Of a DNA stretch of 64,000 nt, positions 32,938-42,142 are shown in pieces. Source of the stretch: Pusillimonas caeni (GTDB lineage: Bacteria > Pseudomonadota > Gammaproteobacteria > Burkholderiales > Burkholderiaceae_B). The notes under the pieces are model-generated. The model was given only the letters and a program-made list of their open reading frames with translations, had not been told where the DNA came from and did no database searches. Every line of letters begins with the position of its first letter. The stretch's first letter is position 1. The DNA is taken from positions 124,001 to 188,000 of the forward strand of contig NZ_PDUW01000002.1 of assembly GCF_003545815.1 (NCBI RefSeq). The letters are read 5' to 3'. A program made the translations under genes and the position numbers.

Positions 32938-33795
32938 ATGCGTATTTGTCGTTTTAATGAAAATCGTCTGGGCGTCGTCAAGGACGGCCTGGTATTCGAT
33001 GTGACTGCCGCGCTGGATGTGTTGCCCGCCAGTCGCTACCCGCTGCCGAGCTTCGATCCCCTGATCGCCAATCTCGATCGGGTGCGTAAAGAAATCGAAA
33101 CGCTCTTGCCTTCGGCCGGACAGCTGGCCCTGGAAGACGTGCAGTTGTTGAGCCCGGTTGCCAATCCAGGAAAACTGATCGCCGCTCCCGTGAACTACAT
33201 CAAGCATCTGGAAGAGGCCCGGGCGGATCCCGGCGTCCATCACAACGGCAAGGTCGAGGAGATTCAACGCATTGGCTTGTTTCTGAAAGCGAACAGCTCC
33301 ATGGTCGGCGCCGCGGAGGGTGTGGCGGTGCGCCATCCGGAGCGGCGCAATGACCACGAAATCGAATTGGCGGTCGTCATCGGCAAGAAAGGGGCTGGAA
33401 TATCGCCTGCCGACGCCTGGCACCATATCGCCGGTTATTGCATCGGGCTGGACATGACCGTGCGTGGTCCCGAAGAGCGCAGCATGCGCAAGTCCGTCGA
33501 CAGCTACAGCGTGCTGGGCCCCTGGCTGGTAACAGCGGATGAAATTGCCGATCCGGCCAATCTGGACTTCCAGATCGCCGTCAATGGCGAAGTAAAACAA
33601 CGCGCGAATACCAAGGACCTGGTAATTGGAATTCCCGAGCTCATCGAGTTCGCGTCGTCTTTCTATACTTTGCATCCTGGCGATGTCATTTTCACGGGCA
33701 CTCCAGAGGGAGTGGGCCCTGTGGCCGCGGGCGACGTCATGGTCGCGGAGTTCGACAAGATCGGAAGCATGAAAGTAGCGGTCCGGGCGGCCTGA
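32938..33795 (+). CDS. Fumarylacetoacetate hydrolase-family protein
   Basis: This is a 285-aa FAH-fold enzyme. Metal-binding acidic residues appear in NDHEIELAVVIG (ExE) and GYCIGLDMTVRGPEERSMRK. The FTGTPEGVGPVAAGD motif near the end is typical. It follows the hydroxylase by 19 bases. It is very close in sequence to the protein at 57504 (same length, same MRICRFN/MRLCRFN start), which sits after a Rieske oxygenase. It probably hydrolyses or hydrates a ring-cleavage product. Confidence 0.9.
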   Translation: MRICRFNENRLGVVKDGLVFDVTAALDVLPASRYPLPSFDPLIANLDRVRKEIETLLPSAGQLALEDVQLLSPVANPGKLIAAPVNYIKHLEEARADPGVHHNGKVEEIQRIGLFLKANSSMVGAAEGVAVRHPERRNDHEIELAVVIGKKGAGISPADAWHHIAGYCIGLDMTVRGPEERSMRKSVDSYSVLGPWLVTADEIADPANLDFQIAVNGEVKQRANTKDLVIGIPELIEFASSFYTLHPGDVIFTGTPEGVGPVAAGDVMVAEFDKIGSMKVAVRAA

Positions 33796-33825
33796 CGGCC
33801 GGACCGACGCACCGGCGGGCAGGAA

Positions 33826-33856
33826 AATCCCCCCAAGCCTTTGGCTTTGGGGGATT
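33826..33856. terminator. Bidirectional terminator between FAH and LysR genes
   Basis: AATCCCCCCAAGCC pairs with GGCTTTGGGGGATT (one mismatch) around a TTT loop, flanked by AAAA and TTCTT. It serves both convergent genes and resembles the terminator after rpsQ. Confidence 0.8.
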
Positions 33857-33865
33857 CTTGTCGGT

Positions 33866-34765
33866 TCAGCCGGCGTCCCGTCCTGTTCCCGTCATGCGTT
33901 CCACCAGCAGCCGGGCGGCGGGCGAGAGGGCGTCGTACGAGCGTATGCACACATGCAGCTGGCGGTGCGACCAGGGCTCGTCCAGGCCCAGCAGCTCGAT
34001 GTCGAGGGCTTTGGCATAGGCGAGGGCGATGCGGCGGGGCAGCATGCCCACGCCCAGGCCCGATTCCACCATCAGGCACAGCGAGTCGTAGCTCGAAACC
34101 TGGAACCGATAGCGCCAGGTGCGTCCCTGTTCGCGCGCGGTGCGCATCAGGTGCAGATTCATCTGGCTGCCGGGGGGCAGGCCGACGTAGTCATAGTCGA
34201 GCGTGTCGGCGAAACGGACGCGTTCTTTGCCGGCCAGGGGATGGGACGCGGGCACGATCACCACCAGGTCGTCCTCTTTGTAGGGCAGGTACTCGACTCC
34301 CTCGAGAGGGGTATCGACCACCAGCACGCCCACGTCGGCATTGTTGTCGGCCACGGCTTCGGCGATGGCGGTGCTGACGCGTTCCTCCAGGTCGATCTGG
34401 ACCAGGGGATTGTCCGCCAGGAAGGCGCTGAGTTCCCTGGGCATGAACTGGTGCATGGCCGAAATGTTGGCGAAGATGCGTATATAGCCTTTCATGCCGA
34501 CGGCATAGTCGTGCATCTGGGCCTGGATGCTGTCCAGATCGTGCAGGACGCGATGCGACATGTTCAGCAGGGCGCGCCCCGCCGGCGTCGGGCTGACGCC
34601 CTTGTTGCTGCGCACGATCAGGGCGACGCCCAGTTGTTCCTCCAGGTCGCTGATGCGCCGGCTGACGGCCGCGGCGGCGGTGTGCTCGTGCTCGGCCGCG
34701 GCGGCGATGGTGCCATGCTTGAGCACGCTGACGAACAAGCGCAGGGATTTGGGGTCTGGAGTCAT
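33866..34765 (-). CDS. LysR-family regulator
   Basis: This is a 299-aa LysR regulator. The N-terminal winged helix (SLRLFVSVLKHGTIAAAAEHEHTAAAAVSRRISDLEEQLGVALIVR) spans residues 6-55. The start at 34765 has AAGGTGA upstream. It is divergent from the CoA-transferase/lyase/LeuCD-like operon with 118 bases between them, so it is the probable regulator of that operon. Confidence 0.92.
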   Translation of the reverse strand: MTPDPKSLRLFVSVLKHGTIAAAAEHEHTAAAAVSRRISDLEEQLGVALIVRSNKGVSPTPAGRALLNMSHRVLHDLDSIQAQMHDYAVGMKGYIRIFANISAMHQFMPRELSAFLADNPLVQIDLEERVSTAIAEAVADNNADVGVLVVDTPLEGVEYLPYKEDDLVVIVPASHPLAGKERVRFADTLDYDYVGLPPGSQMNLHLMRTAREQGRTWRYRFQVSSYDSLCLMVESGLGVGMLPRRIALAYAKALDIELLGLDEPWSHRQLHVCIRSYDALSPAARLLVERMTGTGRDAG

Positions 34766-34883
34766 CGGGTCACCTTGCGGCGGTCTGGCCATCGCCATTC
34801 GCGATGGTAGCATCGTAAACCAGTTCTTTACCGCTCTGAAGCGAGCGGCCATCATTAGCCATTCAGAAGAAGAGGAATCGACT

Positions 34884-36095
34884 ATGCAGGACAACTCATC
34901 GACCCCGGAGATGCCGCTTGCGGGCGTCAAGGTGCTGGAGCTGGGTTCCTTGATTGCGGGCCCCTACGCCAGCGCGCTGCTGGCCCAATTCGGGGCCGAG
35001 GTCATCAAGATCGAGCCCCCGGGCACCGGCGACCCCTTGCGCAAGTGGCGCAAGCTGCACGAGGGCACGTCGCTGTGGTGGTACACCCAAAGCCGCAATA
35101 AAAAGTCGGTGACGCTGGACCTCAAGGCTGAAGAAGGCCAGGAGATCGTGCGCAAGCTTGCGCGCGAAGCCGACATCGTGGTCGAGAACTTCCGGCCCGG
35201 CACGCTGGAAAAATGGGGTATAGGCTGGGAGCAGCTTTCGGCCATCAACCCGAACCTGATCATGGTTCGCATATCGGGCTATGGGCAGACGGGGCCGGCC
35301 AGCCAGAGGCCGGGTTTTGCCGCGATCGCGGAATGCATGGGCGGCCTGCGCTACGTCACCGGCTATCCCGACCGGGCGCCGGTGCGGGTGGGCGTCAGCC
35401 TGGGCGACACCCTGGCGTCGCTGTACGGCACGGTGGGCGCGCTGATGGCCATGCATCATCTCAAGGTCAATGGCGGCAAGGGACAGTACATCGACGTGGC
35501 TCTGTACGAGGCGGTGTTCGCCGTGATGGAAAGTCTGATTCCCGAATACGCCAAGACCGGGCACATACGCGAGCGCACCGGCTCGGCGCTGCCGGGCATC
35601 GTGCCCTCCAACACCTATCTGTGCGGCGACGGCAACTACGTGGCGGTGGCGGGCAACGGCGACGGCATATTCCGCCGCCTCATGACCGCCATCGGCCGCC
35701 CCGACCTGGCCGAGGATCCCGCCCTGGCCCACAACGACGGGCGCGCCAGGCAGACCGAAATGCTGGACGGCGTCATCGGCGACTGGACCGCGGCCAACGA
35801 CCTCGAGACAGCGCTGAAAGTATTGAACGAGGCCTCCGTGCCCTGCGGGCGCATCTACACGGCCGAAGACATCATGAACGACGCCCATTTCCAGGCGCGC
35901 GACATGTTGCAGAAGCATCCGCTGCCCGACGGGTCGGAGATTTGCCTGCCGGGCGTCGTGCCCAAGCTCAGCGCCACGCCGGGCCGTACCCGGTGGATAG
36001 GGCCGGAACTCGGGCAGCACACCCAAGAGGTGCTGGATTCCATCGGCGTGACGGCCGAGCAGCTGGAAAAACTGCGCCAGGCGGGGCTGGTCTGA
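34884..36095 (+). CDS. CaiB/BaiF family CoA-transferase (family III)
   Basis: This is a 403-aa family III CoA-transferase. The N-terminus LAGVKVLELGSLIAGPYASALLAQFGAEVIKIEPP and the catalytic Asp175 in VGVSLGDTLASLYG are visible. ATG 34884 follows AGAGGAATC. It heads an operon with an HMG-CoA-lyase-like enzyme and LeuC/LeuD-like subunits. In this setting a likely role is to move CoA from succinyl-CoA to (R)-citramalate or malate, giving the substrate of the lyase. The acceptor is inferred, not shown. Confidence 0.9.
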   Translation: MQDNSSTPEMPLAGVKVLELGSLIAGPYASALLAQFGAEVIKIEPPGTGDPLRKWRKLHEGTSLWWYTQSRNKKSVTLDLKAEEGQEIVRKLAREADIVVENFRPGTLEKWGIGWEQLSAINPNLIMVRISGYGQTGPASQRPGFAAIAECMGGLRYVTGYPDRAPVRVGVSLGDTLASLYGTVGALMAMHHLKVNGGKGQYIDVALYEAVFAVMESLIPEYAKTGHIRERTGSALPGIVPSNTYLCGDGNYVAVAGNGDGIFRRLMTAIGRPDLAEDPALAHNDGRARQTEMLDGVIGDWTAANDLETALKVLNEASVPCGRIYTAEDIMNDAHFQARDMLQKHPLPDGSEICLPGVVPKLSATPGRTRWIGPELGQHTQEVLDSIGVTAEQLEKLRQAGLV

Positions 36096-36149
36096 GAGGC
36101 GGATGGCAAGCTCGTGGACACGGGCGGATGGACAGCAAAGAGGTGGAAT

Positions 36150-37100
36150 GTGAGTAATCTTTCAAAGAACGGAAAGCGAATCTATATTCAGGAAGTCTCG
36201 GTTCGCGACGGCTTCCAGATGGAGCCGATTTTCATCCCGACGGACCGGAAGGTCGAATTCATCAATGGTTTGAGCCGCACGGGACTGGCCAAGATAGAGG
36301 TCACGTCGTTTACTTCCCCCAAGGCGATTCCGGCGCTGGCGGATGCCGAGGCCGTCATGTGCCGGATCGACCGCGTGCCCGGCGTCGAGTATGCGGCGCT
36401 GGTGCCGAACATGCGCGGCTGCGAGCGCGCCCTCTCCTGCGGGGTGGACGAGATCAATCTGGTGATGTCGGCCAGCGACAGCCACAACATGGCCAATTTG
36501 CGCATGACTCCGCAGCAGTCGCTGGAGCAGTTCGAACAGATCGTTGCCGCGGTCGGCGGCCGGGTCCGCCTGAACGCCTCGTTGTCCACTACCTTCGGCT
36601 GTCCTTTCGATGGAGAAGTGCCCTTGTCCCGCGTGCTGGACACGGTCGCCCGGTTCGTGGACATGGGCGTGGACGGGGTGACGCTGTGCGACACCACGGG
36701 CATGGCCAATCCCGCCCAGGTGGCGCGGGTGTGCGACGCCGCCAGGCAGCGCTGGCCGGACATGGTCTTTACCGCGCACTTCCATAACACCCGCGGCATG
36801 GGGCTGGCCAATGTGCTGGCGGCCGCGCAGTCGGGCATCGACCGCTTCGATGCCTCGCTCGGCGGCCTGGGCGGATGCCCGTTCGCGCCCGGAGCCAGCG
36901 GCAACGTCTGCACCGAGGACATGGTGCACATGCTCGAAGCCATGGGATACGACACCGGCGTCGATCTGGAGGCTTTGCTGGTGCGGGCCCGGCAGCTGCC
37001 CGACATCGTCCAGCACGACATCCCCGGCCAGGTGGTCAAGGCGGGGCCCTGGACGCGACGCTATCCTGTGCCCGCCGCGAAGGCTGCGCAGGGCGCCTGA
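36150..37100 (+). CDS. Hydroxymethylglutaryl-CoA lyase-family protein
   Basis: This is a 316-aa DRE-TIM metallolyase. Key residues are Arg19-Asp20 (SVRDGFQ), His210 and His212 (AHFHNTRG) and Cys243 in the family signature [17 protein letters not shown] 36150 has AAAGAGG upstream; an earlier GTG at 36114 lacks a ribosome-binding site. Next to a CoA-transferase it could cleave citramalyl-CoA to pyruvate and acetyl-CoA, or HMG-CoA to acetoacetate and acetyl-CoA. Context with LeuCD-like genes favours the first. Confidence 0.88.
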   Translation: MSNLSKNGKRIYIQEVSVRDGFQMEPIFIPTDRKVEFINGLSRTGLAKIEVTSFTSPKAIPALADAEAVMCRIDRVPGVEYAALVPNMRGCERALSCGVDEINLVMSASDSHNMANLRMTPQQSLEQFEQIVAAVGGRVRLNASLSTTFGCPFDGEVPLSRVLDTVARFVDMGVDGVTLCDTTGMANPAQVARVCDAARQRWPDMVFTAHFHNTRGMGLANVLAAAQSGIDRFDASLGGLGGCPFAPGASGNVCTEDMVHMLEAMGYDTGVDLEALLVRARQLPDIVQHDIPGQVVKAGPWTRRYPVPAAKAAQGA

Positions 37101-37188
37101 GCCAGTAAACATCGAACCAGCGGCCGCGCAGGCCGGGCGAGGCGGCCGTTTTCGCGAAAGCGGGACGGCTTTATGGACGGAGACACTC

Positions 37189-38643
37189 ATGACTACTGCC
37201 ACACAAGCGGAGACCGGAAAGGCGGCCGACGCGCACACGCTATTCGACAAGCTCTGGGAGCGGCATCTCGTCAAAGAAGAGTCCGGCGGACCGTCGCTGC
37301 TGTATATCGACCGTCAATTGGTGCATGACGTCACCAGCCCCCAGTCGTTCGAGGGTTTGCGGCTGTCGGGGCGCAAGGCCTGGCGGCCTGAAACCGTGCT
37401 GGCCACGGCGGATCACAACGTGCCCACCACGCAGGCCGAGCGCCGCAGCGGGGCGGACGGCATCAGCGACCCCCTGTCGCGCATTCAGGTCGACCAACTG
37501 ACGCGCAATTGCGCCGACTTCGGCATCACCGAGTTCGGCCTGGACGACGGACGCCAGGGCATTGTCCACGTCATCGGACCCGAGCAGGGCTTCACCCTGC
37601 CCGGAACGACGGTCGTGGCGGGAGATTCGCACACCAGCACCCATGGCGCCTTTGCGGCCCTGGCGTTCGGAGTGGGCGCGTCCGAGGCCGAGCACGTGCT
37701 GGCGACGCAATGCCTGTCCATCAAGCGCATGAAGCCAATGCTGGTCAGGGTCCGTGGCGTCCTGCCGGAGCGCCTCAGCGCCAAAGACCTCATCCTCAAC
37801 ATCATCGGCCAGGTGGGAACCGCCGGCGGCATCGGCTATGCGATCGAGTTCGCGGGCGAAGCCATCAGAGAACTCTCGATGGAAGGGCGCATGACCCTGT
37901 GCAATATGGCCATCGAAGCGGGGGCGCGGGTCGGCCTGGTTGCGGTGGACGATAAGACCATCGCCTATGTGAAGGACCGCCCCCTGGCGCCGAAGGGCGA
38001 GCAGTGGGAGGCCGCCGAAGCGTATTGGCGCACGCTGGTCAGCGACGAGGGCGCCGCGTTCGAGCGGGTCGTGGACATCGACGCCTCGCGTCTGCGGCCC
38101 ATGGTCACCTGGGGAACCACGCCCGAAATGGTGGCGCCCGTGGACGGCCGCGTGCCCGACCCCGAGCAGGAAGCCGACCCCGTACGATGCGGCAACATGA
38201 AGACGGCGTTGGCCTACATGGGGCTGGCGGCGGGAACGCCGATCGAGCAGATCGAGCTGGACAAGGTCTTCATCGGGTCATGCACCAACTCCCGGATCGA
38301 AGACCTGCGCGCGGCCGCCGCCGTCGTCAAAGGGCGCCGCCGCGCCTCGAGCATCAGGCAGGCTCTGGTCGTTCCGGGTTCAGGGCCGGTCAAGCGCCAG
38401 GCCGAGGCCGAAGGCCTGCACCAGGTGTTCATCGACGCGGGCTTCGAATGGCGCGAGCCGGGCTGTTCCATGTGCCTGGGCATGAACGCCGACCGGCTGG
38501 GGAAGGGCGAACGCTGCGCCTCGACCTCCAACCGCAATTTCGAAGGGCGCCAGGGGGCGGGAGGACGCACGCACCTGGTCAGCCCCGCCATGGCGGCTGC
38601 GGCCGCAATTGCCGGCCATTTCGTCGACATCACCCAATTCTGA
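37189..38643 (+). CDS. LeuC-like large hydratase subunit (maleate/citraconate or isopropylmalate)
   Basis: This is a 484-aa aconitase-superfamily large subunit. The [4Fe-4S] ligands are Cys365 (IGSCTNSR), Cys426 and Cys429 (GCSMCLGMN). The [21 protein letters not shown] active-site loop is intact. ATG 37189 follows GGAGACACTC, and the protein starts with about 16 extra residues compared with LeuC. Because it lies in a catabolic operon with a CoA-transferase and lyase and there is no leuB or leuA here, it is more likely a maleate or citraconate hydratase large subunit than a leucine-biosynthesis enzyme. Sequence alone cannot separate these. Confidence 0.88.
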   Translation: MTTATQAETGKAADAHTLFDKLWERHLVKEESGGPSLLYIDRQLVHDVTSPQSFEGLRLSGRKAWRPETVLATADHNVPTTQAERRSGADGISDPLSRIQVDQLTRNCADFGITEFGLDDGRQGIVHVIGPEQGFTLPGTTVVAGDSHTSTHGAFAALAFGVGASEAEHVLATQCLSIKRMKPMLVRVRGVLPERLSAKDLILNIIGQVGTAGGIGYAIEFAGEAIRELSMEGRMTLCNMAIEAGARVGLVAVDDKTIAYVKDRPLAPKGEQWEAAEAYWRTLVSDEGAAFERVVDIDASRLRPMVTWGTTPEMVAPVDGRVPDPEQEADPVRCGNMKTALAYMGLAAGTPIEQIELDKVFIGSCTNSRIEDLRAAAAVVKGRRRASSIRQALVVPGSGPVKRQAEAEGLHQVFIDAGFEWREPGCSMCLGMNADRLGKGERCASTSNRNFEGRQGAGGRTHLVSPAMAAAAAIAGHFVDITQF

Positions 38644-38653
38644 CGGGGCGCAC

Positions 38654-39316
38654 ATGGAAGCCTTTACTTCATTGACGGGCCTGGTGGCCCCCTTGGACCG
38701 CAATAACGTCGACACCGATGCCATCGTGCCCAAGCAGTTTCTCAAGGCCATCGTGCGCACGGGTTTCGGCAGGCATTTGTTCGACGAACTGCGCTTTCTG
38801 GATGCCGGCGAGCTGGGCCAGGACCCCGCCAGCCGGCGGCAGAATCCGCAGTTTTCCTTGAACCAGCCCCGTTATCAAGGCGCTCGGATTCTGCTGACGC
38901 GCGAAAACTTCGGCTGCGGTTCCAGCCGCGAGCATGCCCCCTGGGCCATACTCGACTATGGCTTTCGCGCCATCCTGGCTGTGAGTTTCGCCGACATCTT
39001 CTACGACAACTGTTTCAAGAACGGTATCCTGCCCATCGCGCTGGATGCGGCGGCCATCGATCGGCTGTTCAATGAAGTGGAGGCGAACGAAGGCTATTGC
39101 CTGTCGATCGACCTGGCCGCCCAGACCATCGCGACGCCCACCGGGGAAGCGCTGAGCTTTGAGATCGATCCGTCACGCAAGCGCAGCCTGCTGGAAGGGC
39201 TGGACGACATTGCCATCACTTTGGCCGATGCCGATGCCATCCGGCGCTATGAGCAAGGACGGGCCGGGCAGGAGCCATGGCTGTTCGGCCGCCCATGCGG
39301 CCCGGCGGCTTCGTAA
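38654..39316 (+). CDS. LeuD-like small hydratase subunit
   Basis: This is a 220-aa aconitase swivel-domain subunit. [24 protein letters not shown] and [23 protein letters not shown] are diagnostic. It lies 10 bases after the large subunit gene and completes the hydratase. It is the last gene of the CoA-transferase operon; the operon ends before the convergent hydrolase gene. Confidence 0.9.
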   Translation: MEAFTSLTGLVAPLDRNNVDTDAIVPKQFLKAIVRTGFGRHLFDELRFLDAGELGQDPASRRQNPQFSLNQPRYQGARILLTRENFGCGSSREHAPWAILDYGFRAILAVSFADIFYDNCFKNGILPIALDAAAIDRLFNEVEANEGYCLSIDLAAQTIATPTGEALSFEIDPSRKRSLLEGLDDIAITLADADAIRRYEQGRAGQEPWLFGRPCGPAAS

Positions 39317-39386
39317 GAGATATACACCGCCTACGGCGGCGCCGCGCCAGGCCGCGGCTCGGTAGCCGACGCTGTATTGTCGGAGG

Positions 39387-40025
39387 CTATGCCGCTGCGC
39401 CGGCCCGGATCATGCCGGCAATCTCTTCGACGTTGCGCACCCGGCCCATGCGCGGAAAGATGCGGCGCATGAACTGGTCGTGGTTGTCGGTTTCGGGCGA
39501 AGTGCAGGCGTCGCGGGCGAATACCAGGTTGTAGTCCATATCGCGGGCCGAATACGCCGTACTGGCCACACCCACGTCGGTCGATCCGCCTGCGATGATC
39601 AGGGTGTCGATGCCGCGGGTGCGCAGGGCCAGATCGAGATAGGTCTGGTAGAAGGCGCTCCAGCGGTATTTGGGGACCAGATAATCTTCGGGCGCGGGCG
39701 CGATCTCATCGATGACGGCGGCTTCCCAGGAGCCGCCGGCGACGACCGGCTTGAACTCGGGCGGCCGATCCAAGGGGATGGGATTGAGCCGGCCGTCGGT
39801 GTCACGCACGGTGTGGGCGCTGGTGAGGTTGTCCGCCCGATGGTTGGCGGCCGCGTAGGCCACCATCATGCGGTGCTGCCGGGCTTCGTCGAGCAGACGC
39901 ACTGCGGCGGCGATCACCGGCTTGTAGCGCGCGTCGGTCTTGGCATCGTTCTTCTTGATGTGCCCATTGAGCATGTCGAAGAACAGCAGCGCGGTGCGCG
40001 CGGGGTCCAGCATGTCGGGAGCCAT
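39387..40025 (-). CDS. Isochorismatase-fold hydrolase lacking the catalytic Cys
   Basis: This is a 212-aa isochorismatase-fold protein. Asp17 (LLFFDMLN) and Lys119 (LVPKYRWSAF) of the triad are present. The position normally holding the nucleophilic Cys is Gly152 (GGSTDVGVASTAYSARD). Amidases of this fold need the Cys, but true isochorismatases such as PhzD and EntB lack it. It may therefore hydrolyse a vinyl ether or be non-catalytic. It is divergent from the gentisate dioxygenase gene, with an AT-rich control region between. Confidence 0.85.
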   Translation of the reverse strand: MAPDMLDPARTALLFFDMLNGHIKKNDAKTDARYKPVIAAAVRLLDEARQHRMMVAYAAANHRADNLTSAHTVRDTDGRLNPIPLDRPPEFKPVVAGGSWEAAVIDEIAPAPEDYLVPKYRWSAFYQTYLDLALRTRGIDTLIIAGGSTDVGVASTAYSARDMDYNLVFARDACTSPETDNHDQFMRRIFPRMGRVRNVEEIAGMIRAGAAA

Positions 40026-40217
40026 TGCCTTAGTCTCGCAGTGAGGATGGAAGAGGGGCTGTGGAAAGCGACGAATCTGGGCAAGTTATTCCGTAATGCA
40101 GAACAATGTGCCGTATCACGGAAAGTCTATCACGATGTACGTTTACCTACAATGAAGAGAGGGTTTCGGAAAGAATGGCGGCATCCCGGCCGATCCATAC
40201 TCAATTCGATATGTTTA

Positions 40218-40282
40218 ATACGAATATTTCATTTTCTTTCGTATACCAAAACAAACACAATCGAAGGCAAAAGTCGTATATT
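40218..40282 (+). promoter_or_regulatory. AT-rich control region of the gentisate operon
   Basis: ATACGAA (40218-40224) and TTCGTAT (40238-40244) are a perfect 7-bp inverted repeat 13 bases apart. TCGTATA recurs at 40239-40245 and 40274-40280. A -10-like TATATT (40277-40282) has no good -35, which suggests activation by a bound regulator. The rest of the 324-base gap (40026-40349) holds no gene; ATCACG is repeated near 40115 and 40130. Confidence 0.45.
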
Positions 40283-40349
40283 GCACAGTGATCCCATAGA
40301 GAAATAACGCGCCCGCGCCCTTCCAGGCCGCGCGGGGCAGGAGACGTCA

Positions 40350-41402
40350 ATGACTGAAGCAACCATCCAGCAGTCCGCGCGCGACGAGTACTACGCCCGC
40401 ATCGACAAGAAAGACATGACCCCCTTGTGGGAGTCGCTGCACAGCCTGGTGCCGGCATCGCCGGCCACCGACTGTGTGCCCGCGCTGTGGCGCTACGATG
40501 CCGTGCGCGACGACATCATGGAGGCCGGCCGGCTGATTACCGCCGAAGAAGCCGTGCGCCGCGTCCTGATTCTCGAAAACCCCGGCCTGCGGGGCCAGGC
40601 GGCCATCACGCCCACGCTGTATGCCGGCCTGCAACTGATCCTGCCCGACGAAATCGCGCCCAGCCACCGCCACGTGCAGTCGGCCCTGCGTTTCATCGTC
40701 GAAGGCACGGGGGCGTACACCGCCGTCAACGGCGAGCGCACCACCATGCATCCCGGCGACTTCATCATCACGCCTTCCTGGACCTGGCACGACCACGGCA
40801 ATATGGCGGTGGCCGACGGCGGCGAACCCGTGGTCTGGCTCGACGGCCTCGACATCCCGTTCATCCGCATGCTGGGCACCGGCTTTGCCGAGCCCTACCC
40901 CGAGGCCGAGCAGCCCCTGGTCCGGCCGGAGGGAGATTCCCTGGCGCGCTACGGCTACAACATGCTGCCGGTGCGCTACCAGCCCAGCACGATGACGTCG
41001 CCTATTTTCAATTACCCTTATTCGCGCACCCGCGAAGCCCTGGATCAATTGCAGCGCCATGGCGACATCGACGCCTGGGACGGCGTCAAGCTGCGCTATG
41101 TCAATCCGGCGACGGGCGGCTATGCCATGCCCACCATGGCCACCTTCATGCAGCTGCTGCCCAAGGGCTTCCAGGGCAAGACCTATCGCAGCACCGACGC
41201 CACGGTGTTCAGCGTGGTGGAAGGGCGCGGCTCGGTGCGCATCGGCGAGCAAAAGTTCGACTTCACGCCGCGCGACGTTTTCGTGGCGCCGTCCTGGTAT
41301 CCGATCCAGCTGCAGGCCGATGAAGAAACCGTGCTTTTCAGCTACTCTGACAGGCCGATACAGTCGGCGCTGGGCCTGCTGCGCGAAGAGCGTATCGATT
41401 GA
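40350..41402 (+). CDS. Gentisate 1,2-dioxygenase (copy 1)
   Basis: This is a 350-aa bicupin iron dioxygenase that opens gentisate to maleylpyruvate. The first cupin has the iron ligands His106 and His108 ([12 protein letters not shown]) and His147 (WTWHDHG). The second cupin has lost its histidines ([16 protein letters not shown]), as in many gentisate dioxygenases. CAGGAGACGTCA precedes the start. It is followed directly by the fumarylpyruvate hydrolase, isomerase and 3-hydroxybenzoate 6-hydroxylase genes, so the substrate assignment is well supported. Confidence 0.92.
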   Translation: MTEATIQQSARDEYYARIDKKDMTPLWESLHSLVPASPATDCVPALWRYDAVRDDIMEAGRLITAEEAVRRVLILENPGLRGQAAITPTLYAGLQLILPDEIAPSHRHVQSALRFIVEGTGAYTAVNGERTTMHPGDFIITPSWTWHDHGNMAVADGGEPVVWLDGLDIPFIRMLGTGFAEPYPEAEQPLVRPEGDSLARYGYNMLPVRYQPSTMTSPIFNYPYSRTREALDQLQRHGDIDAWDGVKLRYVNPATGGYAMPTMATFMQLLPKGFQGKTYRSTDATVFSVVEGRGSVRIGEQKFDFTPRDVFVAPSWYPIQLQADEETVLFSYSDRPIQSALGLLREERID

Positions 41403-41441
41403 GCCTTTCTTACATACCACTAATTTCAAAGAGATTCCATC

Positions 41442-42140
41442 ATGTCATACGTCGTCAATCCGCCTGAAGTCGTAGCCGTTCCCGTGCAGGGCAGCTCCGA
41501 TACGTTTCCGGTTCGCCGCGTCTATTGCGTGGGGCGCAACTACGCGGCGCACGCGCGCGAAATGGGCTTCGATCCGGATCGCGAGCCGCCGTTCTTTTTC
41601 TGCAAGCCGGCCGACGCGGTGGTGCCCGTGGCCGAGGGCCAGACGCTCGAGCTGGCCTATCCGTCCGAGACCAGCAACTACCACTACGAGATCGAGCTGG
41701 TGGCGGCCATCGGCAAGGGCGGCTCGAACATTTCCCAGGAAGAGGCGCTGAGCCACGTCTGGGGCTATGCCGTGGGCCTGGACATGACGCGCCGCGATCT
41801 GCAAATGAAGATGCGTGAAGCCGGCCGCCCATGGGAAATCGGCAAGGCGTTCGACCGCAGCGCGCCCATCGGGCCGCTGTACCGCGCCGAGCAGGTCGGC
41901 CACCTGGAGCAGGCCGGCATCAAGCTCGAGGTCAATGGCCAGACCAAGCAGAACAGCGGCATCGACAAGCTGATCTGGTCGGTGGCCGAGACGGTCAGCT
42001 ACCTGTCGCGCTTTTTCCGCCTGGAGCCGGGCGACCTGATCTACACCGGCACGCCCGAAGGGGTGGGCGCGGTGGTGGCCGGCGACCTCATGGTGGGCTC
42101 GGTCCAAGGGCTGGGCACGCTGTCGGTCAAAGTGGTGTAA
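41442..42140 (+). CDS. nagK: Fumarylpyruvate hydrolase (FAH family)
   Basis: This is a 232-aa FAH-fold hydrolase of the NagK type that splits fumarylpyruvate to fumarate and pyruvate. VYCVGRNYAAHAREMGFDP begins the catalytic domain. Metal residues lie in YHYEIELVAAIG and GYAVGLDMTRRDLQ. The end FTGTPEGVG equivalent is YTGTPEGVGAVVAGD. It lies between the dioxygenase and the isomerase, which act before it. Confidence 0.92.
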   Translation: MSYVVNPPEVVAVPVQGSSDTFPVRRVYCVGRNYAAHAREMGFDPDREPPFFFCKPADAVVPVAEGQTLELAYPSETSNYHYEIELVAAIGKGGSNISQEEALSHVWGYAVGLDMTRRDLQMKMREAGRPWEIGKAFDRSAPIGPLYRAEQVGHLEQAGIKLEVNGQTKQNSGIDKLIWSVAETVSYLSRFFRLEPGDLIYTGTPEGVGAVVAGDLMVGSVQGLGTLSVKVV

Positions 42141-42142
42141 GC

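Noticed and set aside
36811-37188. N-terminal extension of the LeuC-like gene into the lyase gene
   Set aside because: The extension is low-complexity and out of frame over the lyase; ATG 37189 has a ribosome-binding site and gives the family N-terminus.
37189-39316. Leucine biosynthesis leuCD
   Set aside because: No leuA, leuB or tryptophan/leucine context; the operon partners are a CoA-transferase and a lyase. Kept as an alternative only.
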